From positions 20,407,368 through 20,471,367 of the forward strand of contig CM040453.1 in the NCBI GenBank assembly GCA_022749755.1: a stretch of 64,000 nt of DNA, given 5' to 3'. Source of the DNA: Azadirachta indica (lineage: Eukaryota; Streptophyta; Magnoliopsida; Sapindales; Meliaceae). Position 1 is the first letter of the stretch, and the number at the start of each line of letters is the position of its first letter. Below the pieces are notes generated by a model. It was not told the DNA's origin, made no database searches, and saw nothing but the letters and a program-made list of their open reading frames with translations. This document shows positions 12,069-24,213 of the stretch, piece by piece. The position numbers were made by a program, and so were the translations under genes.

Positions 12069-12844
12069 TGGGTTGGGTTTCCTTCTATTTGGTGATGGCC
12101 CAAATTTTCTCTTCAATAGTAAATAAGCCCAATTAGTTCAATAATATTTTAGTCTTTTCTCAAGTAGGGTTTAGTGTTTAATTTTTTGTTACAATATATA
12201 TATATATATATGTGTTAAGAAGAGAAATGTTCACTGTTCATCGTTTTTAGAGAGAGTGGATACTGTTTACGAGAGAGAGGCAGAATAGTAAACTCCAAAC
12301 AGTTTTGATTAAGTGGCTGATCGGAGGTCGATTTGTGGTCCGATTGAGTTGAAATTTTACCAGCAGCTTCCTAACTCAAAGGACTAAATGCTAACGGTGG
12401 AGATTAGATTTGGATCTCCTTTGCTCCAGATTTCATAACTGGAAGTTAGGTCACCATTTTAGTAATATTTTTCTTGAACTCTCTCTAATTTTTTTTTAGA
12501 ATTTGATTGTTTGTCAAGATTGTGTGATCTTGAGAATATTGTGGATGTGTACCTTTAGTTCTAGTTAAAAAGAAATTGTGTATTCTCATTATTTGATTAT
12601 AGTGGAGTTTTTTTGGGTGTGAATTCTTTCTAATCGTGGTTTTTACTCTTCACATTGGGGAGGTTTTCCATGTTAAAATTGATTGTGTTATGGTTTTTTT
12701 TGTTGATGATGTGGTTGCTGTCCAAGAATTGATTTTGTGCACAAATATTGTTGCTTTATTTGTTTGTTTCCTATTAGGTTCACGCAAAAGGGAATAAGGT
12801 AATTATTGTACTTCTGCACTGATTTGTATTAATTTATCCCAACA
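12069..12844 (+). repeat. 3' LTR of copia element 1
   Basis: Copy of 7257-8022 with scattered substitutions and a longer TA run near 12195-12215. It ends TTATCCCAACA. Confidence 0.85.
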
Positions 12845-13690
12845 AAAAGATCATTATTTAGGTGATGGAATTGGGGACCTCGTTTTTAAAATCTTGAGTT
12901 TAAGTCCTACAACATGATGGAAATCCCGTATATATGAGGATAAAATTTCACAAATTTTGAATGAGATTAATAAGGTGAGTCATAAGAATAATCATGTAAA
13001 TTCTGAACTGATTTATGGTGCAATATGTAATATTTTAAAGAAAATTAATTGGAAAATATGAATTTTACAATATTTAAGTGATTTATATTTGAAGAAAATT
13101 CCACAAGGCCAAAAGTATGAAGCTCAAATTTTTTGTAGTGGAGAGATAATGGATTAACAGTGCGTTTGGTAGCATGTATTGAACTATATTGAATTATAAT
13201 GGAATAAATTATATCGTATCGTAATGAACTGTATTGGATAAATTTTAATAAAATACTATGTTTGATATATCATTATATTGTAAAATATTAATTATATAAA
13301 ATTAACTTATTTTATTATTTAATTATATATTATTAGGTTTTTATTAATAATTAAATGACAATCACCAAAAATACCACTTTTTGTCCTTCATTGCCATGGG
13401 CCACCATGGGCCGTCGTTATTTGTTATCTCTTTAGGTCACCTTGGTTATCATTAAAGTCCTTGTTGAACACTCTATCTAATGGCATCATTACCATCATCA
13501 TTTGAGAAACTTTTTGCTGTAGATTTGAAGTTGAACTTTTGATATTTAAAAATTAAACTTTACATCTATGACGAACAGTTTTTCAAATAGAGCTGGTAAT
13601 GATGTTATTTTATAAAACGTTTAATAAGAATTTTAATGATATTTATAATGACTTAAATAATAGTTGATGGGTGGCGGTGAATGATGTTAT
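12845..13690. other. AT-rich intergenic with possible MITE ends
   Basis: No gene. At 13126-13140 the end ttttttgtagtg resembles the outer edge of a CACTA element, and from about 13158 the phrase cagtgcgtttggtagcatg resembles the start of a small DNA transposon. I could not find matching partner ends, so neither is annotated as an element. Confidence 0.35.
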
Positions 13691-15225
13691 GTGGTTGGTG
13701 GCAATATTGTAGTCGATACACTTAATGCTTTTGATGCAAAAATGCTTGGATTTGAACATATTAAAACTCTTTATGATGATGATTCTGACTTTTCTAACAT
13801 TTTTAAAACATGTGAGAAAGCTGCATATGGTAAGTTCTATAGGATGGATAGGTTTTTGTTTAAGGAAAATAAATTGTGCATACCTATTTGTTCTACGAGA
13901 GAATTGGTTGTAAAAGAGTCTCATAAGGATGGTTAAATAGGACATTTTGGCATTACTAAAACTTTAAATACATTAAATGAGCACTTCTATTGGCCTAAAA
14001 TAAGAAAAGATGCGCAAAGAGTTTATGATAGATGTGTTGTGTGCAAATAAGGTAAATTTAAAGTTTTGAATAAAGGTTTGTATACTCATTTACCTGTTTC
14101 TAGTGAACCTGGGACTAATATTTTCATGAATTTTATTTTGGGTTTACCTAGATCAAAAAAGGGGAAAGATTCTATTTTCATAATGGTTGATAGGTTTTCC
14201 AAGATGTCACAATTTATACCTTGTAATAAAACTAATGATACCACTAATATTGCAAATTTGTTCTTTAAGGAAGTAGTGCATTTGCATGGCATTCCAAAAA
14301 CTATTGTTAGTAGTAGGGATGCAAAGTTTCTCAGTCATTTTTAGAAAGTTTTGTAGACTAAATTGGGTACTAAATTTTTATTTTCAACTACTTATCACCT
14401 ATAAACTAATAGTTAAATAGAAGTTATGAATAGGACTTTGAGAACTTTGTTGCGTGTTGTTGTCCAAAAGAATTTAAAGAATTAGGACGAGTGCATTTTA
14501 TTTGTTGAATTCTCCTAAAATAGAGTTATGCATTCTACTATTAGTTTTTCACCTTTTGAAATTATTTATGGCTTTAATCTACTAACCCCTTTGAATTAAG
14601 TTCCTTTACTTTGCGATGAAAAAACTAGCTTAGATGGGAAAAAAAAGGCAAAATTGGTGAGAAAACTGCATGAAGATATGCGCAAGAACATTGAAAAGAA
14701 GATCAACAAATTGCAAACTAAGTAAACAAAGAAAGAAGGTGCGTTGTATTCGAGCCTAGTGATTAGGTTTGGGTACATATGCGAAAAGAAAGGTTTCCAA
14801 CTCAAAGGAAGTCAAAACTTTATCCAAGAGGAGATGGTCTCTTTCAAGTTGTTGAGAAGATGAATGATAATGCCTACAAATTGGATTTTAGTGGTGAGTA
14901 TTAGGTGAATGCAACTTGGCTGATCTTTCTTCTTTTAATGCAGTAGATGCCAAAGATTCGTGAACGAATCATCGTAAGGAGGGAGGGAATGATGCAAATA
15001 AGGATGCACACAAAAGTAAAGATCCAATTTAGTTATCTAGTGGTCCCGTTACAAGAGCAAGAATGAAGAAATTTAAGGACGCATTGAACGGGATGATTCG
15101 AGATTTGTAGGATGATCTTGCAACAATTCAAGAGTGCAATAAAGAGTCAAATATCAAGCTTAAACTTCAAGACAATAATCAAAGTTTGGTAACATCGACA
15201 CAAGTACAAGAAGGCAAAACTTGAA
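13691..15225 (+). mobile_element. Ty3/gypsy fragment: integrase to 3' end of pol
   Basis: Follows the gypsy order. RNase H/integrase linker is at 13691-13936 (YGKFYRMDRFLFKENKLCIP). The H2C2 zinc-binding domain with HFGITKTLNTL and CVVCK is near 13950-14047. The DDE core contains [16 protein letters not shown] and [23 protein letters not shown] (14066-14344). The tail with VTRARMKKFKDALNGMIRDL is near 15048-15109. Several TAA/TAG stops lie in otherwise conserved positions. There is no upstream RT, gag or LTR, so it is a 5'-truncated fossil. Confidence 0.8.
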
Positions 15226-15354
15226 GATTAAAGCTTTTATGGGATTTGAATTCTCATATCTTTACAATGCCATATTAAAATGATGTCTAAAGGCTAAACA
15301 AGTATGTTCAAGTCTTTTAATTGCAATTTGAATAAGATTTTCATCATGATGCAC

Positions 15355-15891
15355 GTTTCAGATGATATTGCCCGTGGCTGAAATGGAATTCATTCACTGT
15401 GTTGTCCATCTCTTCTATATTTTTATTCGGTTTAGTTTAATCTAAAAAAATATACAACCTGATATTTTTGATCCAGTCTAGATTCAACGAAACCTAGACT
15501 GAAGTCATTACGAGCCAACAATAAACATAATTGGAGATGTCCTTCCTACAATAAAAATAAGACCTCACGATGGACTTCGTAAGACAATGTAATTTTGGAT
15601 GATATTGCTCCTGCCTAAAATGGAATTCATAGACTTTTTTGCCCATTTCTTCATATGTCTCCTTATCATTTTTAAAAAAGAAGTCATCTATTAGAATAGC
15701 ACATTTGATATCAAGGTAGAACTCACACTCCTTACAGTTGAAACTAGCAACGTATTCGGTGCTCTTGACCTGTCTACATCATTACATATAAAATAAAACA
15801 AAAGATCTAATCCTCTAAAAAAGGTCAAACAGCGATTAAGGTGAAAAAGGTGTCAAATAGATTTCATGCCTGCAAGATCATTGGGCTCTAT
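15355..15891 (-). pseudogene. DC1-domain pseudogene (minus member of a duplicated pair)
   Basis: Aligns base by base with the 5' part of the DC1 gene whose start codon is at 27645-27647, including upstream sequence out to about 16010. The start codon position reads ATA instead of ATG (15889-15891), and many stops and small indels follow. It covers roughly the first two DC1 modules. A second, rearranged piece of the same module recurs at 15355-15420, suggesting an internal duplication. It has no coding capacity. Confidence 0.8.
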
Positions 15892-16497
15892 ATTAGCCAA
15901 AGGAGAAGATAGTTGCTTCAAACTTACTTTTGAAAAGGAAGCTCAATAAGGTATGTGTTTACTTGCTTTGGGTTAATTACTTCACGATGAAAAGGGTTGA
16001 ATAATTAATTAATTAGTTTAATTTGGGAATTAAAATAAACAAAGAATGAAAGAGAAAGCTATTGAACAAATAAAAACAATAAATGATAATAAATAAATTT
16101 TAAAAAAGTAAAAGAAAATAAATTATGTGCAACTTGTTATAATATTATCATAATTAAGTTTATATAAGAATTTGTCTATAATATCATCTCTTCAGAAATG
16201 TAGATCGCTTGTTACAGTATTAATTTGACCTTTATTAATGAAAATATTAAGTAACCTGATTGGATTCACCATTTTTTTTTTTTTTTTTTTTTTTTGGTAG
16301 GGGATTGGATCCATCGTACATATATGACTATTCGACTCAATTTTTTTATAATAGTTTTATTATTAAAGAAAAGAAAATACCCAATAGAACTTTGATCACT
16401 TTAGGCAACACTTTTCATTTTGAAATATACACCTTAATCATTGAATCTCCTATTTCAAAAAATAAGTTTGAAGCTAGTTTCCTTATGTGTCTATACT

Positions 16498-16799
16498 ATT
16501 GAGCCCAGAGAACTTGAAAAGATGAGCGTGATTCAACACCTTCTTTATCTCTTGCACCATTTGACCTTGTTAAAAAGTTCAGATTTGGCCTTGTATTTCA
16601 TATGCAACTAATGTAAAGAGGTGCACAAAAGTTACCAATTTGATGGTTTCGGGTACCAAATCTATAAGTTTTACCTTCATCTCAAATGCGCCTGACTAAC
16701 GAATGAATTCTTTTTTCCAAACGTGATAGGCAGAGATATGAATAAATGGATAAAAAAAATGACAACAAACTCCATTTCAACCATGAAACTAGGTTATTA
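16498..16799 (+). pseudogene. DC1-domain pseudogene (plus member of the pair)
   Basis: Aligns with the start of the DC1 gene at 29665, including about 130 bases upstream. The start codon position reads ATT (16498-16500) in place of ATG, followed by GAGCCCAGAGAACTTGAAAA. Stops occur within the first module, and the match fades near 16800. With the minus pseudogene it reproduces the head-to-head layout of the pair at 27.6/29.7 kb. Confidence 0.8.
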
Positions 16800-17060
16800 A
16801 AAGAAAGAAAATCACCCTGTATTATAATCATGCAATTTATACTGTTGTGATAGGAGTGATTGTGGAAATAAAATCTATTATTTATGTCTTAGAGCAATCA
16901 TAAAAATTCTAGTCGTAATTACCATTTAGTTAAAGAACATATTCTAAGAATAGCTTTTCTTTGCTATATATAAAACTATGTCATCGATACTTAATAATAC
17001 ACACTGAGAAAAGTTCTTTTTTCTTTGTCTTTTTCTTAGCCATTTTTGACATTGCGAAAC

Positions 17061-17402
17061 TGCTTGCTCAAGAAGAAAAAATTGTGTACTCTTTTAATTG
17101 CAGCTAAACAATCACATGTTCAAAGAATTCTATTTATAGTTAGATAAGGAGATCCTAGTGAATAGATTACAAGTTGGCCTATGTTAATTTTAGATGAATT
17201 ATGCAATCATCTCCCTTAAAAATCCATATGCAATTCATGCAATTGTTGTGCATACAATCATAGCAACAGTTGATTCTATAATTATATTGCACTGTTTTCT
17301 TGTCTTCTCTTATGACTTGACGATTGTTAGGCTATTCAGTTTGGGCTAGGTGAGTGTTAAGCTATTGGACCTTTCTTAGGTGCTTGCTTGACTTCAATAG
17401 CA
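17061..17402 (-). repeat. 3' LTR of copia element 2
   Basis: On the minus strand it runs from TGCTATTGAAG to TTGAGCAAGCA and matches 21212-21553 over its length with scattered differences. Confidence 0.88.
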
Positions 17403-20180
17403 TAGACACCCCATTTCTTTCAACAGCCTCCCTCAAACTCATTGTTTTGTCTACAACCTTGAGCTTGGTTTTAAAGTAATTAAAGTTCTCAAAACCTAAA
17501 GCCTTGGTAAAGATGTCAGTAATTGGTTCTTTACTTGGAATATATTGAACTCTCATTTCTATAGTTGACATTTTGTCTCTCATAAAATGCAAGTTGATCT
17601 CTATATATTTTATGCGAGTATGAAGGACAAGATTGGCGGCACCGATGTTGTCACTCTAAATTGTTGGTGTGGACGATGTGCATCTTTAGTTCTCTAAATA
17701 GAGAGTTCATCCATATAATCTCTAAGCATGTATGTGCCATTGCTCTGTATTCTGATTCGACACTAGAATGAGCTACAACATGCCATTTCTTGTTGTCAAT
17801 TCTAGTCACTTATATTTGTAAGAAGAAATATAGTTGTCTAAGATCTTTTAATGCAAAAGGCTCGTGCATTTTTTTGTATGATTTCTTCCATTTGAGCTGA
17901 ACTATTTCCAATAACCATCGTATCATTAATATAGATCAACACTGCCACCAATCCATCATTGATTCTTCTCAAGAATAATGAAGTATCACATTTTAAGTCC
18001 TCAAACCCCTAAACCTTATGTGTAATTTTAAGTTTTTCAAACCATGCTCTAGAATGCTTTACTTAATTTACAAACATGGTTCAGTTTGGTTGGGTGAATA
18101 CGGCCTTTAGGTTGAACTATATACACTATCTTCTTTAAGTCATCATTCAAATAGGCGTTATTTACCTTTACTTGCCTTAATTCTTAACCCTTAATCATGA
18201 CTAGGCTTAACATTATTTTGAATATAAAGGCCTTTACCACTGGGCTATAAGTCTCATTGTAATCTAAGCTAGGTGTTTGATGAAACCCTTTAGTTATGAT
18301 TCTAGCTTTGAACCTTGAAATAGATCCATTAGGGTTTTGTTTACCTTGTATACCTATTTCTTACCACCAGCCTCATATCCAGAGTGTAAGGTGCCAAAAA
18401 CTATGTTTTTTTTTCTTCAGCTAGTGCCTTAAGTTTTTCCTTCATTGCCTGATTTCATTTAGGGTTAGAGAGAGCAACCATGAGATCTAGCAGAGTTTTG
18501 ATCGATGCATTGTTTTTGGTAATGTTAGTCTATATTTTGGGTTTGAATATGCCAACCTTAGCCCTAGTTATCATATGGTGAGCATGAAGCAAATTTTGTA
18601 TAGGCTGAGAGGCTTTTGTTTTGTTGCTAATTCAATGTGTGGAGAAGCAAATTCAGGATAGGGTTATGAGAGGTGTATTTTGGTTTCAACTCTTCCTTGG
18701 TCTTAAGGGATTTCTTCAGTTGCAAGAGTGCCGTTTAATGGGATTGTACCAACTGTAGTTTGGTGTTTTGTATGCATGTTTTGCTAATAGAATGTGGTAT
18801 AAAATTGCCTTAATACACTGTTGTGGCTATATTATTTTGGCATAAAATCTTCTTTGAAATTTTTATAATCTTCAAAAGAGAAGAAGTTTTCATTAAAGAT
18901 AACGTTTCACACTACATAACTTCTTCTTGAGGGATGTATGCAGATGTAACCTTTGTTAACAACACTAAGACTTAACAATATCAAATTTCTGGTTGTTATA
19001 AGGTCTGAGCAAGGGGTAGCACTTACACCCAAAAGTTCTCTCAAGTGTAAGGTTTTGTTTGTGAGAGAATAAGGCTTCAAAAGGTGAGTAGCCCTTTAAA
19101 ACTGGTGTTGATAGCCTATTTATGAGATATGTGGCATTACTAAACGTTTCCAACCAGTATTTAAGGGGCATGCTAGCTTGAGCTAATAGTGTCCACTAAA
19201 TATCTATGCTTTCTTTCTACCTTTTTATTTTGGTGGTGTATGTATGGACATGAATATCTTAAGGCTATACCTTTTTGTTTGAGGTAAGGTTCAAACACTC
19301 TAAAATCTACTTCTATATCACATTGGAGATGTTTTATTTTCATTTCAAGAATGTTTTAGCTTGTTTATTGAAAATTTTGAAGATGCTCATGTTTCACTTT
19401 TGCAAGTCAAAGGATAAAGCTATGTAAAATAGGTTTTATCATCAACAAAGGTTGTACAATACCATAGCATTGATTAGAGGGTATTGAAGTAGGGTCCCAA
19501 AGATCTTAGCATAAGATTTTGAGTGGTTCCGTTGATTTAGTTTTTGTGCTTTTAAATGTTAATCTATGAGATTTGGCAAATTGACAAGCTTTGCGACAAA
19601 AAAAAAAAAAGTAGAATTTTCATTGATGTTCAAGGGAGTATAACTGTAAGCTTTGCTTGAGAGAAGAGACATAAGGGTGTCCTAATCTTCTATACCAAAC
19701 ATTCCAATCACAATTTACACATTGAATTATTGACAAACTTAGCTAGACTAGAATTGATGGACAACATTGATTCTAGGTTCTTAACAACTACTTCTCTAGA
19801 CTAAGGCAAAAGTGTTGAAAGAATTGATGTGTTGTGACTAGAAAGTCAAACCAACAGCTAATGCAGTCCATTGTTAGCCATTCCTTACAACAGAAACTCC
19901 TTGAGCTTTGTCCTTTATCATGCATACATTTTTGTCAAACATAATCTCGATATCATTATCATAAATGAATTTAGAGATGTTATATCAGATTTTTTGTGAT
20001 TTCAGATACATAAATAACGTGGTTCTATGCTAGGTGCTCAGTATTTAGTGAGTGTAATGTGGGAAGTGTGGAGTGTCTAATGTATGAAATTTTAAGTTTA
20101 GTTCCATTACTTGCAACTAGCTTGTCACTCCCTTTATATTCTACCCCTACATTGAGGTTGGCCAAATTATTGGTCACATG
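17403..20180 (-). pseudogene. Copia 2 pol remnants (integrase, RT, RNase H)
   Basis: Read on the minus strand. Integrase C-terminal part at 18965-19171 has YWLETFSNATYLINRL, YSPFEALF and FGCKCYPLLRPY. RT and RNase H are spread over 17600-18300 in broken frames. The last frame (17362-17592) reads YIPSKEPITDIFTKALGF, the usual C-terminus of copia pol. Many in-frame stops make it non-functional. Confidence 0.8.
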
Positions 20181-20234
20181 ATTTGTGGCACTGCTATCTA
20201 GATACCAGAAAGGATTTGTTGTTGTCTCAGGCAC
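20025..20234 (-). pseudogene. Copia 2 protease fragment
   Basis: WYLDSSATNHVTN is the copia protease active-site box; the catalytic aspartate is kept but the following glycine of DSGA is serine. The frame runs on through VEYKGSDKLVASNGTKL and stops. Confidence 0.75.
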
Positions 20235-20303
20235 TGCAACATTAACAATCGTCTAATAGTTCCTGCTACTAAGCCTTGGAACAAATTTTTTGTCAAATAT
20301 GTT

Positions 20304-20855
20304 TTAGCACTTAGAGGCCTTATGTCCCACCTTGAAGCAAATTTGACATGTGGGTTTGTTTTTCCTTTCACTAGGATATTTTTCTTTCCTTTTGCCTTCA
20401 GAATTTTGACCATATTGAACTTGAAAACCTAAGTGTTGACCTTGGTTGTTTCTTATAGGACAATTTCTCCTTTGATGGTTGTTGTAGCCTGAATAGGCAT
20501 AGTCTGCTTTGAAGGTTGGAATAATATTTGCATTTATAGCAGATAGATTTTTGAGCACTCTATTCTTATGACTTACAAGCATGGAATATACCTCATGTAG
20601 AGGTAGTTTTTCTATCCTTGAGATGATCACGACCATTGGGTCATATTCAAGGCCAAGTCTTTCCATGAGGTACATGACTAGCTCATCTTCAGACACTTTA
20701 TTGCTTGTAGACCTCAGCTCTTCCACTAAAGACTTAATCTTGTGAAAGTAGTAATTCATACTCATGGACTCTTTCTTTGTAATGTGTATCTCACCCCTAA
20801 GTTGCATGATTTTAGTTGTGTTTGCTCCGAAAACAACTTTTGTAGTGTTGTCCAC
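20304..20855 (-). pseudogene. Copia 2 gag
   Basis: A 183-codon open piece of a UBN2-type gag: YYFHKIKSLVEELRST, SEDELVMYLMERLGLEYDPMV, and a CCHC zinc knuckle CQICFKVGHKASKC at its C-terminus (near 20345-20304). The upstream part (to about 21050) is out of frame. It is nucleocapsid of a dead element, not a host gene. Confidence 0.85.
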
Positions 20856-21191
20856 ATTTCATATGAGTTTGTGTATTCAAGGATTGAACCTAGAACCCCC
20901 TGATCATTGAAGAGAGCAACCAGGACATCAGCATCTTATCCTTTCTTTCCTAAGTCAAATTCTGGGTTCATAGAAGTGACTACATTCTATTCAACATCCA
21001 TGTTCACCACATCCTTCTTTGCTGCCATTAATGAAACCCTTTAAGTTGTTAGCCTTGATGCTAGGTTTTCCATAAAAGATAATGTGTGTTTAAAAGTCTA
21101 ATAGGTGCAGCTATAACAAAATAAGTGTTGTATTGACTTATTTGAGTAGTACTTGAACTAGTAGTGTTGCTGTTTAAGTCCATTGGAGATA

Positions 21192-21203
21192 GCTCTGATA
21201 CCA
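21192..21203 (-). other. Primer-binding site of copia 2
   Basis: Minus strand reads TGGTATCAGAGC exactly, complementary to initiator tRNA-Met, eight bases inside the right LTR. Confidence 0.9.
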
Positions 21204-21211
21204 AGTTAGAA

Positions 21212-21553
21212 TGCTTGCTCAAGAAGAAAAAATTGTACTTATTCTGGGTATTGCAGCTAAAGAATCACATGCACAAAGAATTCTATCTAAGTTAGGTCAG
21301 GAAACCCAGTGAACAGATTACAAGTTGGCCTATATTAATCTTGATGAATTGTGCAATCATCACCCTAAAAAATCCTTCTGTATTTCATGCAATTGTTGAT
21401 GCATACGATCACAGCAGTAGCTGATTCTGTAGCTACATTGCACTGTTTTCTTTTCTTTTCCTACGAATTGGCAGTTGTTATTCTCTTCAATTTGGGCTAA
21501 GTGAGTGTTGGTCTCTTGGACCTCTATTAGGCATTTGCTTGACTCCAATAGCA
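21212..21553 (-). repeat. 5' LTR of copia element 2
   Basis: Pairs with 17061-17402. On the minus strand it begins TGCTATTGGAG and ends TTGAGCAAGCA. Confidence 0.88.
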
Positions 21554-24213
21554 TAGGCAGCCTACTTCAATGCGCGTGGCATTTGAGCACTGATATTGGT
21601 GAACGAAAGCAAAACACCTTCTGTCAGATAACATAATAGTATGAGCGAAACAAAAACCGCAGAGACATCAATTGATGTTTCATCTTGTACCACTTAAATG
21701 AGCCGGGGATGGTTATGGTCATTAAAGCACTTGAAGGGTACAACTACTAAGCTACCCATTATGACACAAATGTTATCCATTATGCGGTACAATCCTCACA
21801 CACAGCCTAAATAAACCAACCTCACATGGTGCAGGAAAAGAAGACTATAAAAAGGTAACTTAAGTGTAACTATTGCGAACAAGAAGGCCATCTTATTGAT
21901 AGTTGTTTTTACTTGCATTGATTAGCAATAGGTAACAAATTGCACAAAAGGCACACGGGGCCGAAAAGGAAGAGGCTTACTACAAACATGATTTGCCATT
22001 GTTGTGCTCTTCCCCTCCCCTCTCTATGATTTTGCTTCTTTCTCTCTCTTTGTCATGACTTGCTCAAATACTTTTTTACTACTCTATCGTCTTCCCTACC
22101 ACCTCTCTTCTCTCTCCCTCTCTCTCCTCTAAATTCAAGTGCCGGTACTGGTGCCATACCAAGCTTGGGTTTTCAGATGGATGAGTTGGCTTTGAATTTT
22201 TTATGGATGAGTTTTTTGTGGGAAAAATTTTATATTTGGTATATTTGATTGGTAATAGTTGGATTTTTTAAAATATTTGATGAATTTTGTTTGAATGGTT
22301 GGTAAATAATGGAGAAGTTTTTTATTTTTGTGTTTTGGTCTAGGAATGAAATTAAGGTGGAACCGGTGAAAATTGGAGGAAAAGGGATTTTGTTGTTGTT
22401 GGATTTATTTGCCAGTGGAGATAATGTTTAAATTAAATCATATCACACATGTATTATACAACTGAATGAAGCAAAGTGGTCATGCAACTCAATCTATATT
22501 AGGAGAAATCCAGGAAGAAAGGAAAAGACTATGATAAGCAATCCAATCCTAAATTAGCTTTCACGCACCAAACGAATCATCAAATCTTCTGTTTAAATTA
22601 AATTTAAATTAATTTATTAATAACTTATATAAAACATTTATGAATTTAAAAATTTTATAAATTTAATTCATGTTATCTAAAACTTATTTATATTAAATAT
22701 TTATATTTTCTCACAATTTGCATTAAATTTTAAATATTTATAAATCTAAATAAATTTAAATAAATTTACTATTAAATTATGTAAAACATTTATAAAGTTA
22801 AATATCTGTATAAATTTAATCCATGTTTATCTAAAAATATATATTTATATGTAAAATTTAAATATATAAATAGGCAATATTTATATATAAATCTATTTCC
22901 AGTGACTTGTCTTCCTTATACCTTTTACACATCAACATCATTGAGGATGTTATGTTGAAAGAGCAAATTTTCTGCTAAGATAAAGGAAGATTCTTATCGG
23001 TAGAGTTTTTTTCGACATTTTTTTAATAAGAAAAAAATCAAGTTTGGATCGAACTGAAGAAAAATGTCATTTCTCTTTTAGTCTTTTCAATTTTGTTTAT
23101 AATAATAAAAAGATAAAAATATTAACAATTAAATAAATGAAACTATTATTATTAATGAAATTAATATCATCACTGGTTCTTCAATTATAAGTGTTTAGTA
23201 ACTGTATAGAAACTTAGACCAATGTATTAATTTCAACAAGGGAAGCACATAATAATATATTTCAAAGTCCATTTATACATAATAATATATTTCAAAGTCC
23301 ATTCATTTATGTCTTTATTTATATTCTTTGATGTAAAACAAACGTCGAGCTGGACAATCAAGATGATATGCTATTTCTCAAACTAAGTTATACATATATA
23401 AGGCAAAGTACAATTTGGGAGAAGCCATAGGCGATTCAGCATTCATGGAGTTGTGATACCTTTAAAATTAAGAAAAATCAATTTAAAAATAATTAATTAA
23501 TTAATGTCAAAAATAAAAAAGATATTTATTGTGTTAATACAAATATGTGTGCGTATAAGAGCTAGGGAGGAAAAGTGGAGAGGGAACTTACAGCCACACT
23601 TGAAGTGACGAGGACTCTCTTAAAACAGCCTTCAATGAGGCAAATAGTAATCATATGACCCAATGCTTCCCTCTTTCGTGCACTGTATAATACTCAGTTT
23701 TGTACACGCCATCTTCAACCCCACAAAAGCTTTGCACACCCCTTGTATGGCGCTTGAAATCTTGACGGAATTTGCTTAGATTCTAGGATTTTACTCTTAA
23801 GTTTTGTTTGCTTGCAAGTACTATTGCAAAAAAGGAAACCAAGGATTACTTGCTTGGCTGTTAAGTGTTTGAATGTTGTTTCACTTTTTTGTTATTTTGA
23901 AAAATATTTTTTTAAAATTAAATAATTTTTTTATTAAGATATTTTTAAGATGTTGATGCATCTATTGTGTAACTGTCGCACTTTATATATTCATACACAT
24001 AATCATCTAAATGTAGAAAAATGTCTTTAAAAAGTAACAGATTTCATTAATAAGAGGGTAAGGATAACGAGACATTAGGTAAAGTTTTAGGAGAGTAATA
24101 GAGTATTAAATTTAAAAATAGGGGTATCAGACATTTTTCTCACATGATAAGACACAAAAGAATGAAGAAGAGTAGTGAAACTCAAAACTTGGCGGAGCTT
24201 TGTATAAACCAAG
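21554..24213. other. Intergenic and 3' flank of the DC1 gene
   Basis: No supported gene. 22560-22900 is very AT-rich with repeated aaatttaaat and tttataaatt motifs. A pair of identical 32-base blocks around 23249-23310 (acataataatatatttcaaagtcc, repeated) is a short tandem duplication. The segment 23590-23780 is richer in GC and may belong to the 3' end of the DC1 transcript, but no frame supports it. Confidence 0.45.

Larger units (their letters stand above)
7257..12844 (+). mobile_element. Full-length degenerate Ty1/copia retrotransposon 1
   Basis: Two LTRs flank gag, protease, integrase, reverse transcriptase and RNase H in the copia order (integrase before RT). A primer-binding site follows the left LTR and a polypurine tract precedes the right one. 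Internal frames carry many stops and frameshifts, so it cannot make its own proteins. The LTRs are clearly diverged, which suggests an old insertion. The exact outer edge is uncertain by a few bases; the flanks CAAAG (7248-7252) and AAAAG (12845-12849) could be a target duplication with one change. Confidence 0.9.
17061..21553 (-). mobile_element. Full-length degenerate Ty1/copia retrotransposon 2
   Basis: Two LTRs of equal length (342 bases) enclose gag, protease, integrase, RT and RNase H remnants read on the minus strand. The primer site next to the right LTR is a perfect TGGTATCAGAGC. The internal region is about 3.8 kb, compact as in small copia lineages. Stops and frameshifts are frequent. 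No convincing target duplication was found at the edges as drawn. Confidence 0.9.

Noticed and set aside
13126..13400. CACTA edge and a second small transposon start
   Set aside because: Only one end of each could be seen; no partner ends or target duplications.
22060..22248. Short plus frame with Ser/Leu/Pro-rich start
   Set aside because: Comes from a ctctctccct tract; no homologue recognised.
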